Below, piece after piece: positions 49,669 to 59,755 of a DNA stretch of 64,000 bases (positions are counted from its first letter, which is position 1; each line of letters begins with the position of its first letter). Below the pieces are notes generated by a model. It made no database searches. It had not been told where the DNA came from and saw nothing but the letters and a program-made list of their open reading frames with translations. Both the position numbers and the translations under genes were made by a program. The stretch lies in NCBI RefSeq assembly GCF_001548235.1, contig NZ_AP014938.1, positions 1,488,001-1,552,000 on the forward strand, given 5' to 3'. Origin of the DNA: Rothia mucilaginosa. GTDB lineage: Bacteria > Actinomycetota > Actinomycetes > Actinomycetales > Micrococcaceae.

Positions 49669-49875
49669 ATGGCCAAGCGTATTCAGCCCAGCGACGCAAA
49701 GCTGGAAATCACCCAGGTCAAGTCCTATGTTGGTCAGAAGCAGAACATGCGCGACACCCTGCGTTCCCTGGGCCTCAAGCGCCCCGGCAACAAGGTAGTC
49801 CGCACTGCTGACCCCGTCACCGTTGGCATGGTTAACACCGTTGCTCACCTGGTGAAGGTTGAGGAGGTCAAGTAA
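49669..49875 (+). CDS. rpmD: 50S ribosomal protein L30
   Basis: 68 residues ([20 protein letters not shown]), normal for the short bacterial form. Two bases after the rpsE stop. Confidence 0.97.
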   Translation: MAKRIQPSDAKLEITQVKSYVGQKQNMRDTLRSLGLKRPGNKVVRTADPVTVGMVNTVAHLVKVEEVK

Positions 49876-49877
49876 AG

Positions 49878-50324
49878 ATGGCAGAAGCTATCAAGATTCA
49901 CGATCTGCGCCCGGCACCGGGTGCCCACAAGGCAAAGACCCGCGTTGGCCGCGGTGAAGGCTCCAAGGGTAAGACCGCAGGTCGCGGTACCAAGGGTACC
50001 AAGGCACGTTACCAGGTTCGTGCAGGCTTCGAAGGCGGCCAGCTGCCGCTGCACATGCGCCTGCCGAAGCTGCGCGGCTTCAAGAACCCCTTCCGCACCG
50101 AGTACCAGGTTGTTAACCTGGACCGCATCCAGGAACTGTTCCCCAACGGTGGCGACGTCACCGTTGAGGCACTGGTTGCTAAGGGCGCCGTTCGCAAGAA
50201 CGAGCTCGTGAAGGTTCTGGGCAACGGCGAAATCTCCGTCAAGGTGAACGTTGTTGTCGACAAGGCATCGGCTTCCGCTATCGAGAAGATCGAGGCCGCT
50301 GGCGGTTCTGTAACCGTTAAGTAG
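49878..50324 (+). CDS. rplO: 50S ribosomal protein L15
   Basis: 148 residues; [20 protein letters not shown] and [20 protein letters not shown] are conserved. Last gene of the spc ribosomal block, followed by a strong terminator that separates it from secY. Confidence 0.98.
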   Translation: MAEAIKIHDLRPAPGAHKAKTRVGRGEGSKGKTAGRGTKGTKARYQVRAGFEGGQLPLHMRLPKLRGFKNPFRTEYQVVNLDRIQELFPNGGDVTVEALVAKGAVRKNELVKVLGNGEISVKVNVVVDKASASAIEKIEAAGGSVTVK

Positions 50325-50337
50325 TCTTCAAGACGAG

Positions 50338-50380
50338 AAAGCCCCCGTCCGTACACTGTACGGCGGGGGCTTTTTGCTGC
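50338..50380 (+). terminator. Intrinsic terminator after rplO
   Basis: AAAGCCCCCG...CCGTAC pairs with GTACGG...CGGGGGCTTT, followed by TTTTTGC. Confidence 0.88.
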
Positions 50381-50605
50381 TCGAAAAGACTCACAACAGG
50401 GGAATATTCCTGTATTCGCATATTTGAACGCTTGGTGTGCGCCACATTTAGCGTCCAAAAATCACGCTAAGAGAATATAAAAGCTACATAATCTGCTAGG
50501 GAGTTATCGTTACCCGCTCTAAACACGATAGACTGGAAGATGTGTTTACTGCGCCCTAAAACTCTTTGAGAGGGATGGGCGCCCCATAGACTTACAGGAG
50601 GACAT

Positions 50606-51913
50606 GTGCTGAGCGCATTCGGGCGAGTCGTCAAGACCGCCGATTTGCGGCGTAAGCTGCTGTTTACCCTGGCAATGATTGTGCTGTACCGCGTGGGCAC
50701 TTTCATCCCCGCGCCAGGCGTTTCCTACGGAAATGTACAGCAGTGTCTGAAGGCCAATATTACGAGCGGTGGCGTCTACGATATCGTCAACCTCTTCAGC
50801 GGTGGCGCACTGCTGCAGCTTTCGATCTTTGCCCTCGGCGTGATGCCGTACATTACCGCGTCCATTATCATCCAGCTGCTGCGCGTGGTTATCCCGCGAT
50901 TCCAGGAGCTGCACGATGAAGGCGCGCAGGGCCAGGCAAAGCTCACCCAGTACACCCGCTACCTGACCATCGCTCTTGCTCTGCTGAACGCAACCACCAT
51001 CGTCTCGATGGCGCGCTCCGGTGTTCTGCTGGGTAACTGCCCCGGTATCATCCCTCAGGATGATGTACTGCACATCCTGCTGATTATCGTCACCCTGTGT
51101 GCAGGTACCACCGTCATCATGTGGATGGGTGAGCAGATTACCGAGCGTGGCGTCGGCAACGGCATGTCCCTGCTGATCTTCACCTCCATTGCTTCCTCCT
51201 TCCCGAGCGCTCTGGGCTCCATCCAGCGCACCCACGGTTGGGGTATCTTCGCAGCTGTCTGCGGTATTGGTCTGCTGGTCATGCTCGCCGTGGTCTACGT
51301 GGAACAGTCCGTTCGCCGTATCCCCGTGCAGTATGCAAAGCGCATGATTGGTCGACGCACCATTGGCGGCACCAGCACCTACATTCCGCTCAAGGTCAAC
51401 ATGGCCGGCGTGATCCCGCTGATCTTCGCCTCCTCCCTGCTGACCCTGCCCGGTCTGATTGCTCAGTTCAACACCCCGACCAACGGCTCCACCCCGCCGG
51501 ACTGGGTTAACTGGATCAACGCATACCTGGTGCGCGGCGACCACCCGCTGTACATTGTTCTCTACTTCTTCATGATTATTGGCTTCGCGTACTTCTACGT
51601 GGCGGTCACCTTCGACCCGGTAGAGGTAGCGGACAATATGAAGAAGTACGGTGGCTTCATCCCCGGTATCCGTGCCGGTAAGCCCACCGAGCGTTACCTC
51701 AGCTACGTACTCAACCGAATTACGTTGCCTGGCGCACTTTACCTGGGTGTAATTTCCATGATTCCCCTGGTAGCGCTTATCCTATTCAACGCAAACCAGA
51801 ATTTCCCGTTCGGCGGCGCCTCGCTGCTGATCGTGGTGGGTGTTGGTCTTGATACTCTCAAGCAGATCAACGCTCAGCTCCAACAACGAAACTACGAAGG
51901 ACTGCTCCGATGA
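50606..51913 (+). CDS. secY: Protein translocase subunit SecY
   Basis: 435 residues, ten hydrophobic spans (DLRRKLLFTLAMIVLYRVGT at the first). The channel of the Sec system. GTG start, with AGGAGG at 50596-50601 only 4 bases away. The C-terminal block GALYLGVISMIPLV and LKQINAQLQQRNYEG is intact. The stop overlaps adk (ATGA), indicating coupling. It must have its own promoter after the rplO terminator. Confidence 0.97.
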   Translation: MLSAFGRVVKTADLRRKLLFTLAMIVLYRVGTFIPAPGVSYGNVQQCLKANITSGGVYDIVNLFSGGALLQLSIFALGVMPYITASIIIQLLRVVIPRFQELHDEGAQGQAKLTQYTRYLTIALALLNATTIVSMARSGVLLGNCPGIIPQDDVLHILLIIVTLCAGTTVIMWMGEQITERGVGNGMSLLIFTSIASSFPSALGSIQRTHGWGIFAAVCGIGLLVMLAVVYVEQSVRRIPVQYAKRMIGRRTIGGTSTYIPLKVNMAGVIPLIFASSLLTLPGLIAQFNTPTNGSTPPDWVNWINAYLVRGDHPLYIVLYFFMIIGFAYFYVAVTFDPVEVADNMKKYGGFIPGIRAGKPTERYLSYVLNRITLPGALYLGVISMIPLVALILFNANQNFPFGGASLLIVVGVGLDTLKQINAQLQQRNYEGLLR

Positions 51914-52473
51914 ACCGTCTGCTCATCGTCGGCCCTCCCGGTGCCGGTAAGGGCACCCAGGCCGTCAAGATCGCTGAAGCGCTGAAGATTCCCGCGATTT
52001 CCACCGGTGATATCTTCCGCAAGAACATCAAGGAAGAGACCGAACTGGGCAAGGAAGCGAAGTCGTACATCGACTCCGGTAACCTGGTTCCCGACTCCGT
52101 CACCAACAACATGGTGCGCGCACGCCTGGCGGAAAGCGACGTCGTCAACGGCTTCCTGCTCGACGGCTACCCCCGCAACACTTCCCAGGTGCACGAGCTG
52201 GACTCCATCCTCGAAGCCAAGGGCGAGAAGATTGACCGCGTTCTCCTGCTGGTCGCAGACAACGATGAACTCGTCGAGCGTCTGCTCAACCGCGCAGCAG
52301 AGCAGGGTCGCACCGATGATAACGAAGAGGTCATCCGCCACCGCCTGAAGGTCTACGAAGAAGAGACCGCACCGCTGATTGCAATCTACCGCGAACGCGG
52401 CATCGTCAAGGAAGTTAACGGCCTCGGCGAGATTGCTGAAGTCACCGAGCGCATCCTCGACGCTCTGAAGTAA
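51910..52473 (+). CDS. adk: Adenylate kinase
   Basis: 187 residues; P-loop GPPGAGKGTQA at about residues 8-18, GFLLDGYPRN and a short LID (AEQGRTDDNEEVIRHRL) without zinc cysteines. Interconverts AMP + ATP and 2 ADP. It overlaps secY by 4 bases, the usual secY-adk-map order. Confidence 0.98.
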   Translation: MNRLLIVGPPGAGKGTQAVKIAEALKIPAISTGDIFRKNIKEETELGKEAKSYIDSGNLVPDSVTNNMVRARLAESDVVNGFLLDGYPRNTSQVHELDSILEAKGEKIDRVLLLVADNDELVERLLNRAAEQGRTDDNEEVIRHRLKVYEEETAPLIAIYRERGIVKEVNGLGEIAEVTERILDALK

Positions 52474-52480
52474 TCTTCTG

Positions 52481-52536
52481 CTGTACCCCCGCAACTTGAG
52501 GTGCATGATGCATCACAAAGACTTGCGGGGGTACAG
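52481..52536 (+). other. Hairpin between adk and map
   Basis: Perfect 14-bp arms 52481-52494 and 52523-52536 (CTGTACCCCCGCAA and its complement), with a smaller GTGCATGATGCATCAC hairpin in the loop. No T-run follows. Confidence 0.65.
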
Positions 52537-52593
52537 TGCTGTCTGTAGAGTTCTAAGCTTGGGCGTACCGCCCCACATACCTAAGGAGCCAGA

Positions 52594-53433
52594 ATGGCAC
52601 GAGTCGAAATTAAAACCAACGCACAGCTTCAGCAGATGGCTCGTGCAGGCGTCATTACCAGCCATGCACTTGATGCGGCAGTGGCGGCAGCGCGCCCCGG
52701 CGTAACCACCGCAGAGGTGAACGCCGCCTTTGAACGCACCCTACTGGAACTGGGCGGCACCTCCAACTTCTACGGCTACTACGACTACCCGGCAACCGTA
52801 TGCACCTCCGTCAACCACGAGGTTGTTCACGGCATCCCCGGCGACTACGTGCTCAAGGACGGCGATATTCTCTCCATCGACGGTGGCGCATACGTCATCG
52901 ACCCCGCTACCAACCGCCAGTGGCACGGTGACTCGGCGCGCACCGTACTGGTTGGTGACAACATAAGCGAAGCCCGCGCGGAGCTCTCCGCCGTCACCCG
53001 CGAGGCGATGTGGCACGGCATTGCCGCTCTGGCAACCGCAAAAAAGGTCGGCGAAATTGGTCTTGCCATCGAAGCGTACGTGACCGAAGAATACGGCGAC
53101 AAGTACGGCATCATTGAAGACTACGTGGGCCACGGTATCGGTTCCCAGATGCACATGGCGCCGGACGTACTGAATTACGCAGTACGTGACATGGGCCCGA
53201 AGATCAAGCCCGGCATGGCTTTCGCTATCGAACCGATGCTCGTCACCGGTTCCATCGAGACCAAGGTACTCTCTGACGACTGGACCGTTGTGACCGTTGA
53301 CGGTTCCGATGCATGCCAGTGGGAGCACTCCGTTGCTGTGCACAGCGAAGGCATCTGGGTTCTGACCGCAGAAGACGGCGGCGCAAGCGAACTTGCTCGC
53401 TTCGGCGTAACCCCGGTTCCGATCCCCGCCTAA
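52594..53433 (+). CDS. map: Methionine aminopeptidase, type I
   Basis: 279 residues. Removes N-terminal Met from nascent proteins using two metal ions. Expected ligands are all present: Asp96 (SIDGG), Asp113 (HGDSART), His180 (VGHGIG), Glu213 (AIEPM) and Glu244 (QWEHS). The loop between the two Asp ligands is about 6 residues longer than in E. coli. ATG with AAGGAG upstream. Confidence 0.97.
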   Translation: MARVEIKTNAQLQQMARAGVITSHALDAAVAAARPGVTTAEVNAAFERTLLELGGTSNFYGYYDYPATVCTSVNHEVVHGIPGDYVLKDGDILSIDGGAYVIDPATNRQWHGDSARTVLVGDNISEARAELSAVTREAMWHGIAALATAKKVGEIGLAIEAYVTEEYGDKYGIIEDYVGHGIGSQMHMAPDVLNYAVRDMGPKIKPGMAFAIEPMLVTGSIETKVLSDDWTVVTVDGSDACQWEHSVAVHSEGIWVLTAEDGGASELARFGVTPVPIPA

Positions 53434-53557
53434 GTCCCACCACTGGGGGAAGGGAACCCACCTTTAGCTGCCCCACCTCCACTCGAAGAAACCGGCGAAT
53501 CCGGTCCGGTGCGTGATAGCGCATCCGAAAGCATCCACATCATAAGGAAGAAGCTCC

Positions 53558-54772
53558 ATGAGCGAAACTCTCAACAGCGGCGAGGCATCCGCACCCGCTG
53601 CGACCAAGGTGCCGGTTGAAATCTCGAACGTTCGCCCCGCCCCCGGCCAGATTGCCCTGAAAGCACCGCGCCGTGCGAAGCCGCCCAAACACATCGCTGA
53701 CTTCGACATGGCTGGTCGCCGCGAATTTCTGAAGGAACTGGGCTACCAGTCGTTCCGTGCGTCGCAGCTGTCAAAGCACTATTTTGAGCGTCTAGTCACT
53801 GACCCAGCCGAGATGACTGACCTGCCGGCTAAGGATCGCGAGCAGATGGTTGCTCAGGCGATGCCGCAGCTTCTGACTCCGGTCCGTACCCTCGAGGCTG
53901 ACGGTGGTGACACCCTGAAGGTTGTGCACCGCCTCTTTGACGGTGCGCTCATTGAGTCCGTCATCATGCGCTATGACAACCGCGTGACCATGTGCATTTC
54001 TTCGCAGGCTGGCTGCGGAATGAACTGCCCCTTCTGCGCAACCGGTCAGCAGGGTTTGACCCGTAACCTTTCTACTGCAGAAATTGTGGAGCAGGTCGTA
54101 GCTGGTGCCCGCTACCTGAAGCAGATGAAGGGCCTGGAAGAAGCAGAAGGTGGCTCTGAGGATACTCGTCCGCTGCGTGTTTCCAACATTGTCTTCATGG
54201 GTATGGGCGAGGCGCTCGCTAACTACAAGGCAACCATGGGTGCTGTGCACCGTCTGATTGATCCTTCCCCCGAGGGCCTGGGTATTTCTGCTCGTGGCCT
54301 GACCATGTCAACCGTGGGCCTGGTGCCGGGTATTCGCAAGTTTGAGATGGAGAAGCTGCCCATTACTTTGGCTCTGTCTCTGCACGCTCCGGATGATGAA
54401 CTGCGTGATGAACTGATTCCGATTAACCAGCGTTGGAAGGTTGATGAGACCCTGGACGCTGCGTACGACTACTACCGTACGACCGGCCGTCGCGTCTCCA
54501 TCGAGTATGCGCTGATTCGCGATATTAACGATCAGGGCTGGCGTGCGGATCTGCTCGGTAAGAAGCTGGCGCAGCGCGGCCGTGGTTGGGTGCACGTGAA
54601 CCCGATTCCGCTGAACCCGACCCCGGGTTCGAAGTGGACGGCATCCCGTAAGGGCGTTGAACAGAACTTTGTGGAGCGTCTGCGTGCTCACGGTATTCCG
54701 ACGACTATTCGTGATACTCGCGGTTCCGATATTGATGGAGCATGCGGTCAGCTTGCCGCTAAGGAAGACTAA
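53558..54772 (+). CDS. rlmN: Dual-specificity 23S rRNA/tRNA adenine-C2 methyltransferase RlmN
   Basis: 404 residues. Radical SAM enzyme methylating A2503 of 23S rRNA and A37 of tRNAs. The cluster motif is Cys153-x3-Cys157-x2-Cys160 (CGMNCPFC). [37 protein letters not shown] and [20 protein letters not shown] match the family, and the conserved CxGQLAAKE ending ([10 protein letters not shown]) holds the methyl-carrier Cys. It lies between map and infA, an unusual position. Confidence 0.95.
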   Translation: MSETLNSGEASAPAATKVPVEISNVRPAPGQIALKAPRRAKPPKHIADFDMAGRREFLKELGYQSFRASQLSKHYFERLVTDPAEMTDLPAKDREQMVAQAMPQLLTPVRTLEADGGDTLKVVHRLFDGALIESVIMRYDNRVTMCISSQAGCGMNCPFCATGQQGLTRNLSTAEIVEQVVAGARYLKQMKGLEEAEGGSEDTRPLRVSNIVFMGMGEALANYKATMGAVHRLIDPSPEGLGISARGLTMSTVGLVPGIRKFEMEKLPITLALSLHAPDDELRDELIPINQRWKVDETLDAAYDYYRTTGRRVSIEYALIRDINDQGWRADLLGKKLAQRGRGWVHVNPIPLNPTPGSKWTASRKGVEQNFVERLRAHGIPTTIRDTRGSDIDGACGQLAAKED

Positions 54773-54899
54773 GCGGCTGAGCTTTGGTCGATAAACGGTG
54801 CCCCTTTCCTGCGGAAGGAAGTCCTTAAGACTTCCTGGAGCGTGGGGGAGGGGCTTCTTCCTTTTAAACCTTAAGTGCCTGATGTCATAAAAATCACGG
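54773..54899 (+). terminator. Complex hairpin region after rlmN
   Basis: GCCCCT (about 54799) can pair with AGGGGC (about 54849), enclosing a perfect GAAGTC-CTTAA-GACTTC hairpin; TTCTTCCTTTT follows. Probably the terminator of rlmN. Confidence 0.55.
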
Positions 54900-54928
54900 T
54901 TGTTTTTCCACGGTCTTTGCCGTAGAGT
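54900..54928 (+). promoter_or_regulatory. Predicted promoter of the infA-rpmJ-rpsM-rpsK-rpoA-rplQ operon
   Basis: TTGTTT (54900-54905), 17 bases, TAGAGT (54923-54928), in context CCGTAGAGTTAA. It gives a leader of about 125 bases. Confidence 0.5.
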
Positions 54929-55058
54929 TAACAGTTGGTTGTTTGTGCCAGTGTTAAGTGCGCCTTAAAACGCCCTAGCACCTCACCACGGTGAGCTCAC
55001 AAACAGAAGATACATTTGCCCGCCGCACCTGCGACGGGCACCGACGTTAGCGGAGGAT

Positions 55059-55280
55059 ATGGCTAAGAAAGACGGCGTCATCGAGATTGAAGGCTCTGTG
55101 GTTGAAGCTCTGCCCAACGCGATGTTCCGTGTTGAGCTGGATAACGGCCACAAGGTTCTCGCACACATCTCGGGCAAGATGCGTCAGCACTACATTCGCA
55201 TCCTGCCTGAGGACCGAGTAGTAGTGGAACTGAGCCCCTACGACCTTTCCCGAGGTCGTATCGTCTACCGTTACAAGTAA
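55059..55280 (+). CDS. infA: Translation initiation factor IF-1
   Basis: 73 residues ([20 protein letters not shown]), S1-like fold, normal length. GGAGG at 55052-55056 is very close to the ATG. Same operon as rpmJ. Confidence 0.98.
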   Translation: MAKKDGVIEIEGSVVEALPNAMFRVELDNGHKVLAHISGKMRQHYIRILPEDRVVVELSPYDLSRGRIVYRYK

Positions 55281-55289
55281 ACCCGAGAT

Positions 55290-55315
55290 AAACGTCGCCC
55301 CTGGCGGCGTTTAAA
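55290..55315 (+). other. Hairpin between infA and rpmJ
   Basis: AAACGTCGCC (55290-55299) and GGCGGCGTTT (55303-55312), one wobble pair, then AAAT. Possible attenuator. Confidence 0.5.
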
Positions 55316-55404
55316 TCGTGTTCAAAGGGATAACGCAGTTCCCCAACGTAAGTGAGGGAACCTCTTATCTCGCCAGTAATCAAGTTGCAATCAAAAGGAA
55401 TGCG

Positions 55405-55518
55405 ATGAAGGTCAAGCCGAGCGTTAAGCCGATCTGCGATAAGTGCAAGGTGATCCGCCGTCACGGTGTGGTCATGGTGATCTGCGAAAACCCGCGCCAC
55501 AAGCAGCGCCAGGGCTAA
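55405..55518 (+). CDS. rpmJ: 50S ribosomal protein L36
   Basis: 37 residues from ATG 55405 ([20 protein letters not shown]), with AAAGGA upstream; the longer open frame before it has no homology. Cys11, Cys14, Cys27 and His32 make this the zinc-binding form. Confidence 0.97.
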   Translation: MKVKPSVKPICDKCKVIRRHGVVMVICENPRHKQRQG

Positions 55519-55540
55519 TCCCTAGCAGCTGACTTCATAG

Positions 55541-55559
55541 CCGCCCTGTAAGAGGGCGG
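55541..55559 (+). other. Hairpin between rpmJ and rpsM
   Basis: CCGCCCT (55541-55547), loop GTAAG, AGGGCGG (55553-55559). The following about 138 bases before rpsM are untranslated and GC-rich. Confidence 0.5.
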
Positions 55560-55697
55560 AATTGTCATAGGCACCGCTCCGAAGCAACGCCAACGAGGCG
55601 CCTTCGGATACCTCCGGACTCAGAGGCCGGGGACCGGGTCAGAACAACCCGGGCAGTGATGCTATAGACCTCTGGAAAACAACAAGGAGAAGCCAGT

Positions 55698-56066
55698 ATG
55701 GCACGTCTCGCTGGAGTTGATATTCCCCGCGAAAAGCGCGTGGAAGTTGCTCTCACTTACATCTACGGCGTGGGCAAGACCCGTGCACACGAAACCCTCG
55801 CTGCTACCGGCGTCAACCCTGACACCCGCGTCAAGGACCTGACCGACCAGGAGCTCGTGGCACTTCGTGACTTCATCGAAGGCAACTACAAGGTTGAAGG
55901 TGATCTTCGCCGCGAGGTTGCAGCTGACATCCGCCGTAAGGTTGAAATCGGTTCCTACCAGGGCCTGCGCCACCGCCGCGGCCTGCCGGTTCACGGTCAG
56001 CGCACCAAGACTAACGCACGTACCCGCAAGGGCCCGAAGCGTACCGTCGCAGGTAAGAAGAAGTAA
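55698..56066 (+). CDS. rpsM: 30S ribosomal protein S13
   Basis: 122 residues ([20 protein letters not shown]), ending [15 protein letters not shown]. Head protein contacting the P-site tRNA. AAGGAG upstream. Confidence 0.98.
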   Translation: MARLAGVDIPREKRVEVALTYIYGVGKTRAHETLAATGVNPDTRVKDLTDQELVALRDFIEGNYKVEGDLRREVAADIRRKVEIGSYQGLRHRRGLPVHGQRTKTNARTRKGPKRTVAGKKK

Positions 56067-56134
56067 GCAACGTTGCTCTGTTGGATATCTCTATCCGACC
56101 AACGTATTAGAAAACCTTTGTAGGAGAATCAAAA

Positions 56135-56542
56135 ATGCCTCCCAAGACTCGCGCTGCGGCAGCTCGTAAGACCAACCGCCGCAAGGTTAGCAAGAACATC
56201 GTTGCTGGTCAGGCTCACATCAAGTCGACCTTCAACAACACCATCGTCTCCATCACCGATCCCACCGGTGCAGTGATCTCCTGGTCCTCCGCTGGCGACA
56301 TGGGCTTCAAGGGCTCCCGTAAGTCCACCCCCTACGCCGCACAGCTGGCTGCTGAGGCTGCTGCAAACCGCGCCAAGGAGCACGGCGTCCGCAAGGTTGA
56401 CGTGTTCGTCAAGGGCCCCGGTTCCGGTCGCGAAACCGCAATCCGCTCCCTGCAGGCTGCAGGCCTCGAGGTCGGTTCGATCCAGGACGTTACCCCCGTT
56501 GCACACAACGGTTGCCGTCCCCCGAAGCGCCGCCGCGTCTAA
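56135..56542 (+). CDS. rpsK: 30S ribosomal protein S11
   Basis: 135 residues; [20 protein letters not shown] and the C-terminal [18 protein letters not shown] are conserved. Platform protein of the 30S subunit. rpsD does not follow, unlike in E. coli. Confidence 0.98.
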   Translation: MPPKTRAAAARKTNRRKVSKNIVAGQAHIKSTFNNTIVSITDPTGAVISWSSAGDMGFKGSRKSTPYAAQLAAEAAANRAKEHGVRKVDVFVKGPGSGRETAIRSLQAAGLEVGSIQDVTPVAHNGCRPPKRRRV

Positions 56543-56680
56543 TTAGGTTCCTGACCTAATCCCTCGACGGGTACGCTCCACGGAGTTGTGCCCGGAGAGT
56601 ACAGACACCCGTCTGCTTCCTAAGATATGTTTTCCCCAACCTGTGGGCTCATATAGCGGAGCTCACCGAAAGGAAACAAA

Positions 56681-57673
56681 GTGCTTATTGCACAGCGCCC
56701 CACTCTGACTGAAGAGGTCGTAGCGCCCAACCGCTCGCGCTTCACCATCGAGCCTCTGGAGCCCGGTTTCGGCTACACCATGGGTAACTCCCTCCGCCGT
56801 ACTCTGCTGTCCTCCATCCCCGGCGCCGCTGTTACTAGCGTCCGCATTGATGGTGTGCTGCACGAGTTCAGCACCGTTCCCGGCGTGACCGAGGACGTCA
56901 CTGAGATCATCTTGAACATCAAGAAGCTCTCCATCTCTTCTGAGAACGACGAGCCCGTCGTGGCCTACCTGCGCAAGCAGGGCGAAGGTGAACTGACCGC
57001 AGGCGACATCGAGGTTCCCGCTGGCGTGGAGATCCACAACCCGGAACTGCACCTGGCAACCCTGAACGCCTCGGCAAACTTCAACGCTGAGCTGGTTATC
57101 GAGCGCGGTCGCGGCTACGTGACTGCAGCTCAGAACAAGGTCGGCGATGGCGAGATTGGCCGTATCCCGGTTGACTCCATCTACTCCCCGGTTCTGAAGG
57201 TTACCTTCAGCGTGAACGCGACCCGTGTTGAGCAGCGCACCGACTTCGACAGCCTGACCCTGGACGTCGAAACCAAGGAAGCCATCGCACCGCGTGACGC
57301 CGTTGCTTCTGCAGGCAGCACCCTGGTCGAGCTCTTCGGCCTGGCACGTGAGCTGAACATTGCAGCTGAGGGTATTGAAGTTGGCCCGTCGCCCGCCGAC
57401 GAGTCCATGGCCGCTGATCTGGCACTGCCGATCGAGGACCTGAACATGTCCGTCCGCTCCTACAACTGCCTCAAGCGCGAGGGTATCCACACCGTGGGTG
57501 AGCTCGTGACCCGCAGTGAAGCTGACCTGATGGACATCCGTAACTTCGGTGCTAAGTCCATTGACGAGGTCAAGGCAAAGCTCATCGAGCTCGGCCTGGC
57601 CCTGAAGGACTCCCCTCCCGGTTTCGAGCCTGCTGCACGCCCGCTTGATGACGAAGACGGTTCCGGCGAATAA
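56681..57673 (+). CDS. rpoA: DNA-directed RNA polymerase alpha subunit
   Basis: 330 residues. N-terminal dimerisation domain ([20 protein letters not shown]) and C-terminal DNA/activator-binding domain ([20 protein letters not shown]) joined by a short linker. GTG start with AAAGGA about 6 bases upstream. Confidence 0.98.
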   Translation: MLIAQRPTLTEEVVAPNRSRFTIEPLEPGFGYTMGNSLRRTLLSSIPGAAVTSVRIDGVLHEFSTVPGVTEDVTEIILNIKKLSISSENDEPVVAYLRKQGEGELTAGDIEVPAGVEIHNPELHLATLNASANFNAELVIERGRGYVTAAQNKVGDGEIGRIPVDSIYSPVLKVTFSVNATRVEQRTDFDSLTLDVETKEAIAPRDAVASAGSTLVELFGLARELNIAAEGIEVGPSPADESMAADLALPIEDLNMSVRSYNCLKREGIHTVGELVTRSEADLMDIRNFGAKSIDEVKAKLIELGLALKDSPPGFEPAARPLDDEDGSGE

Positions 57674-57778
57674 TTTCGACCGAATAGTTCACCCGGTTCC
57701 ACCGGGATCAGTCAAACTTGATTCCCTAAGAGGCTCCGCTGCTGGGGCGTTAGGGAACGCAACTATGGAGATTTAACT

Positions 57779-58441
57779 ATGCCTACTCCCACTAAGGGTC
57801 CCCGCCTCGGCGGTTCCCCGACCCACGAGCGCCACATGCTCAACAACCTGTCGGCGCAGCTGTTCCAGCACAAGCGCATCACCACCACCCTGACCAAGGC
57901 AAAGCGCCTGCGTCCGGTGGCAGAGCGCTTCATCACCTTCGGTAAGAAGGGCGACCTGGCTGCTCGCCGTCGCGTGCTGCGTTCCATCACCGACAAGTCC
58001 GTCGTGCACGAGCTCTTCACCGTTATTGCTCCGGCAATGGCAGAGCGCCCCGGTGGTTACACCCGCATCATCAAGATCGGTAACCGTAAGGGTGACAACG
58101 CTCCCATGGCAGTCATCGAGCTCGTCATGGAGCCCGTTGCAACCAAGGGTGCAGTTGCTGAGGCAACCAAGGTTGCTGAGAAGGCAGCTGAGGCTCCCAA
58201 GGCTCCCAAGGCTGAAGCAGCTGAGGGCCTGCCCGCAGGTTCTCACGCACCCCTGGAGTCCGGCGAGGCTCCCGAGGGCTTCGAGGTTAAGGGTAACGCC
58301 GATTCCATGAAGTACCACGTGCCCGGTTCCCGCTGGTACTCCAGCACCAAGGCTGAAATCTGGTTCGACTCCGCTGAGTCGGCAGAGGCTGCAGGTTACG
58401 CCCCCGCAGGTGGCGCAGCAGCACAGAAGGTTTCCGAGTAA
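57779..58441 (+). CDS. rplQ: 50S ribosomal protein L17 with C-terminal extension
   Basis: 220 residues. Residues 1-124 are ordinary L17 ([20 protein letters not shown]), lying near the tunnel exit. An Ala/Lys/Pro/Glu-rich linker (about 125-165) leads to a compact C-terminal segment (about 167-208) with [20 protein letters not shown] and [18 protein letters not shown]. This KGN..SMKYH.P.S..Y..T.AE.WF pattern is one I know from the ends of other actinobacterial proteins; its role is not known to me. Confidence 0.96.
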   Translation: MPTPTKGPRLGGSPTHERHMLNNLSAQLFQHKRITTTLTKAKRLRPVAERFITFGKKGDLAARRRVLRSITDKSVVHELFTVIAPAMAERPGGYTRIIKIGNRKGDNAPMAVIELVMEPVATKGAVAEATKVAEKAAEAPKAPKAEAAEGLPAGSHAPLESGEAPEGFEVKGNADSMKYHVPGSRWYSSTKAEIWFDSAESAEAAGYAPAGGAAAQKVSE

Positions 58442-58480
58442 TACGGATCCCAGCTGATTTAGGCTAAGCCTAAAATATGT

Positions 58481-58517
58481 CAATCCGCCGTCCACTGTTG
58501 TGGGCGGCGGATTGGTG
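58481..58517 (+). terminator. Terminator after rplQ
   Basis: 15-bp arms 58481-58495 and 58500-58514 with one wobble pair and a TGTT loop; weak T-tail. Confidence 0.6.
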
Positions 58518-58615
58518 TATCTGCATACTTAACGAGGAGACGGTTCTTTGCGCATTCGCTATACAAGAGCCGGCCCGTATTCTTCAACCGTCCTTTACCG
58601 CTGAAAGGTACACCA

Positions 58616-59581
58616 ATGCATAACGCTACTGCTTTAGAGAACCGTGAAGCGCAGCCCTTCACTGCTACGCACCGCGTGCGTATTGATTGTGCCTACGACG
58701 GTTCTCTTTTTAGCGGGTGGGCTGCCCAACCGAACCTAGTTACCGTGCAGGGGGTCATTGAGAACGCCCTTGAACTGATTTTGCGGGCGCCTCACCGCGT
58801 GGTGGTCGCGGGCCGAACCGATGCCGGTGTGCATGCGGAAGCCCAGACCCTGCATTGCGATTTGAACGATGAGGATTGGACTCGCCTGCAAGGTCGAACG
58901 GGGGAGGACGACCCGACGGCTGCCCTGGGGCGCCGCCTCACCGGCGCTCTTCAGCGTTGTCTTTACGATGCGGAAGAGCAGTTGAACTTGCCGAAGAACG
59001 TTCGCGGTATTCTGCAGGGTGCTATTCAGATTCACCGCGTGAGCGAAGTTTCTTTTGAATTTGATGCGCGTTTCTCGGCTACCGGTCGCCGCTACGTATA
59101 TCGCATTGCAGATGGCGCGGCGAACGGTCTTAATCCTCTGCACCGTACCTACACCTGGGCGGTACCTGAGCACCTGGATTGTGCTGATCTTAACCAGTCA
59201 GCGCAGCAGCTACTCGGTCTGCGTGATTTTCTCTCCTTCTGCAAGCCGCGTGAAGGCGCGACCACGATTCGTGAGCTGCGAGAACTTAGCTTCACTCGTA
59301 CTGAAAGTGGCCTTATTGAGGTGCGTGTGGTGGCTGATGCCTTCTGTCATCACATGGTGCGTTCACTTGTGGGTGCGTTGGTGCTCTACGGCACGGGTAA
59401 ACGTGACGCCGCCTGGTTGCGTGAGCGGATCGAGAACCCGGGACGCGAGGCTTCGCTGACTCTGGCGCCTCCGCATGCTCTGGCACTAGCTGAGATTTAC
59501 TACCCTGCCCCGGAGTTGTATGGAGCGCAGGCGGAACGTGCTCGAGCAAAGCGCGAGGACCACGAAGCACAGAGCGCTTAA
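58616..59581 (+). CDS. truA: tRNA pseudouridine(38-40) synthase TruA
   Basis: 321 residues. Catalytic Asp69 lies in AGRTDAGVH; ARFSATGRRYVYRI and FCHHMVRSLVGALVLYGTGK are conserved. Makes pseudouridine at positions 38-40 of the tRNA anticodon arm. ATG with GAAAGG about 9 bases upstream. The C-terminal tail (EDHEAQSA) is charged. It often follows rplQ, as here. Confidence 0.96.
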   Translation: MHNATALENREAQPFTATHRVRIDCAYDGSLFSGWAAQPNLVTVQGVIENALELILRAPHRVVVAGRTDAGVHAEAQTLHCDLNDEDWTRLQGRTGEDDPTAALGRRLTGALQRCLYDAEEQLNLPKNVRGILQGAIQIHRVSEVSFEFDARFSATGRRYVYRIADGAANGLNPLHRTYTWAVPEHLDCADLNQSAQQLLGLRDFLSFCKPREGATTIRELRELSFTRTESGLIEVRVVADAFCHHMVRSLVGALVLYGTGKRDAAWLRERIENPGREASLTLAPPHALALAEIYYPAPELYGAQAERARAKREDHEAQSA

Positions 59582-59723
59582 CGCCCTGTGTATATTGAGC
59601 CCCGTCACGTTGCTCATGCGCCGTGAAGCGTCGCGGGGGAGTGCAACTACCTCAGGTGAATTACACGGATGGAATTTAAAATGTGTTTAAGGCAAAAAAG
59701 CCCTATTTTTAAGGCTTTGGCGG
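59582..59723. other. truA-rplM gap, upstream part
   Basis: No gene seen. AAAGCC near 59697-59702 can pair with GGCTTT near 59713-59718 around a T-rich loop, a weak terminator candidate for truA. Confidence 0.35.
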
Positions 59724-59755
59724 TGGATTAAGCACTCGACGTCCTGTATAGTCTT
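59724..59755 (+). promoter_or_regulatory. Predicted promoter of rplM-rpsI
   Basis: TGGATT (59724-59729), 17 bases, TATAGT (59747-59752), within GATTAAGC-N9-CCTGTATAGTCTT (59726-59755), the same 30-bp pattern as before rpsL. It leaves a leader of about 185 bases. Confidence 0.7.

Noticed and set aside
58458..58474. TTTAGGCT-A-AGCCTAAA as a second iron box
   Set aside because: It is a perfect 8-8 dyad but shorter than the 19-bp box. The best alignment gives about 13 of 19 with the right half lost. It sits just before the rplQ terminator, not near a promoter.
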